From NCBI GenBank assembly GCA_026826555.1, contig JAKSZT010053887.1, positions 66,247,948 to 66,311,947 of the forward strand: DNA of 64,000 nt, in the 5' to 3' direction. Origin of the DNA: Tolypeutes matacus (Eukaryota > Chordata > Mammalia > Cingulata > Chlamyphoridae). Position numbers and translations under genes: made by a program. Positions 62,571 to 64,000 of this stretch are shown in pieces. Position 1 is the first letter of the stretch, and every line of letters begins with the position of its first letter. Below the pieces are notes generated by a model that saw only the letters and a program-made list of their open reading frames with translations, ran no database searches and was not told where the DNA came from.

Positions 62571-62630
62571 AATTTTATTTTAAATGTCAAGTCCTCCATG
62601 AAGATATTCTTAAAATTTCACCCAGAAGTG
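62571..62630 (+). repeat. 60-bp block duplicated at 56821-56880
   Basis: Second copy, differing at two bases (a/t and t/c near the 5' side). It starts about 20 bp after a G-rich tract. Confidence 0.95.
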
Positions 62631-62942
62631 AAATAAGGTGGCCTGAATTAAGATTGTGGCTGGATGATAAAGCAAAATGGGTAGATAAGAAATTATTTCT
62701 TGATTCCTGGTTTGGGTAGCTGGGTAGATGAAAGTAGAGAAAATGAATAAGAAGTAGATTTATAAGGAAGAGCCTGCTGGGTTGTTTTGGACATCCTGAT
62801 TTTGAGTGGTTTGTAGACATATAATTGATATATTTCTAGTAACAATTGATAGGAAATAAAAGGTTCAGCAAATTGGAATAAAAAATTACTCTGAAAAAGA
62901 AATTCTTTTCTACTATATAATAATTTATTTAAAGAGGGTGTC

Positions 62943-63208
62943 TGTTTTAGTTTGCCAGGCTGTTGAAAGCAAATACCATAAAATGGGTTGGTTTTTAACA
63001 ATGGGAATTTATTAGCTTACAATTTTATGGTTGAAAAAAAAAATGCCCAAATACAGGCATCATCAAGGCAATACTTTCTTTCAAAAAAACTGTCTGCTGG
63101 GCTCCTTGGTTCCTCTACTACATAGCAAGGCACATGGCAGCACCTGCTGGTCGTTCCCTTCTCTTCCAGGTTTTATTGCTTTCAGCTGCTTGCTTCTCTC
63201 TCTCTCTT

Positions 63209-63251
<43 letters not shown>

Positions 63252-63418
63252 AAATTACTCTAGTAAGAGGATTAAGAACCAACCTGAATGAGGTAGCTCA
63301 CTCCTTAATCGAAGTAGCCTCATAAAAATATCTTACTTACAATGGGTCCACACCCACAAGAATGTGTTAACTTTAAGAACTTGCTTTTCTGGGTTACATA
63401 CAGTTTCAAACAACCACA
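62943..63418 (-). mobile_element. Solo LTR, MaLR-like, with 5-bp TSD
   Basis: A 476-bp element TG...CA on the plus strand (tgttttagtttgccagg ... ttcaaacaaccaca) is flanked by gtgtc on both sides (62938-62942 and 63419-63423). The minus strand is taken as sense because the terminal '...gccaggctg...' complement matches the 3' ends of MaLR-type LTRs, and AATAAA lies near that end (complement of 63008-63013). It matches the LTR at 20110-20542 in order. A long CT tract sits inside it. No internal viral sequence. Confidence 0.8.
63194..63251 (+). repeat. (CT)n microsatellite inside the LTR
   Basis: A CT run with a few TTT interruptions. It is within the LTR part that in the 20110 copy carries unrelated sequence of similar length. 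Confidence 0.95.
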
Positions 63419-63423
63419 GTGTC

Positions 63424-64000
63424 AGACTGCTATATCAGATTATTGAGAAAAAGATAAACAATAAGGGCAAAAGAGAAACAATATGTATACATTACCTACC
63501 AGTTACTTTACTACTCTTTGAGCAAAAACAAAATCCAAAAGAAAAAAAAAAATCCATCTAGCTAATTCTGTGACAACACCTTTTCTGAAGCGCACACCAA
63601 TATTTGCCAGACATGTCCAGATATATCTGAATCTCAACTTTAATACAAACTTGGACACTTTTTATACTGACAAATGGACTGAAACTATCAAGCACAACTC
63701 TAATCCATTGTGAATATTTTGATAGGTCGAACTTTCCATCATACTATCTGCTTCTCAGAAATCTCAAATTGTCTACCACATGCAGAGCTATCTTCTTTGG
63801 CTTTCTTTAACCATTTATTAATTTGCCTATGGCCCTCAATTTCACTTAAATTGCTCATATTAAGGTAATTAAGTGATCTTGAGACTTTAAATTTAATACT
63901 ATCTTCTTTGTCATTACTTTCTTTACTTCTTAATAGTATGTGACATAGTTATCCACTCTGATACCTGGAATTTTTTTCCCCATGACTTCTCTAATATATT
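63424..64000. other. AT-rich sequence to window end, no gene seen
   Basis: No repeat or open frame recognised. Any element crossing the edge cannot be judged. Confidence 0.55.

Larger units (their letters stand above)
58136..62942. other. AT-rich unique sequence, no gene seen
   Basis: No supported open frame. It has an A run at about 58445-58457, a GATA repeat at about 60555-60570, a weak MER5-like piece and an L2-like piece (listed), and the second copy of the 60-bp block. A G-rich stretch (ggtggggggaggggggc) lies at 62532-62548. Confidence 0.5.

Noticed and set aside
63031..63291. 86-codon frame with a long serine/leucine run
   Set aside because: It is the CT microsatellite inside the LTR read as codons.
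1..64000. CRISPR arrays, bacterial operons, riboswitches or phage
   Set aside because: The sequence is a mammalian repeat landscape; no regularly spaced direct repeats or bacterial signals were seen.

Overview
This is a stretch of mammalian nuclear DNA with no protein-coding or RNA gene that I can support. It is AT-rich apart from the first 3 kb and is built from layered retrotransposons. The tRNA-derived SINEs (heads like ggaagcggctgtggctcaat with ggttcaatccc-type B boxes) and several LTR and long-repeat families match what I know from xenarthrans (armadillo, sloth, anteater). I infer Xenarthra and cannot choose the species. Ancient eutherian repeats (MIR, L2, MER5-like, MLT1-like) lie beneath them. 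The window fits a gene desert or a very long intron.

Layout. 1-3.1 kb: GC-richer unique DNA with MIR relics. 3.1-8.8 kb: a composite SINE, an old L1 3' end, a HAL1-type element (ORF1 but no ORF2) and a long lineage-specific repeat, all on the minus strand. 11.9-22.15 kb: a nested cluster. An internally deleted L1 carrying a two-headed SINE abuts a second L1, which is broken by a solo LTR and by a reverse-oriented, 5'-truncated L1 that itself carries another LTR. 22-30 kb: mostly unique, with two SINEs and an MLT1-type LTR. 30-32 kb: an L1 with its 5' UTR, a nearly readable ORF1 and the first part of ORF2, cut off at its 3' side. 35.7-37.5 kb: older L1, L2 and MIR. 43.1-49.7 kb: a near-full-length, decayed minus-strand L1 carrying a 205-bp hAT-like element. 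53.9-54.7 kb: a short L1 with target-site duplications (TSDs). 56.9-58.1 kb: an inverted lineage-specific repeat next to an ERV-like LTR. 62.9-63.4 kb: a solo LTR with a 5-bp TSD.

Nothing here works together as a pathway. The repeats are dead copies: in the L1 at 17-19.5 kb the reverse transcriptase FADD motif reads FVND, and in the 43-49.7 kb L1 the site looks deleted. What the window offers is insertion history, because several events have exact target-site duplications. Less easily explained are a 60-bp block repeated at 58/60 identity 5.7 kb apart, a 26-bp-arm inverted repeat at 41.6 kb, and a perfect 19-bp hairpin inside the hAT-like element. Family names come from recognition of consensus features by eye, not from a database search.
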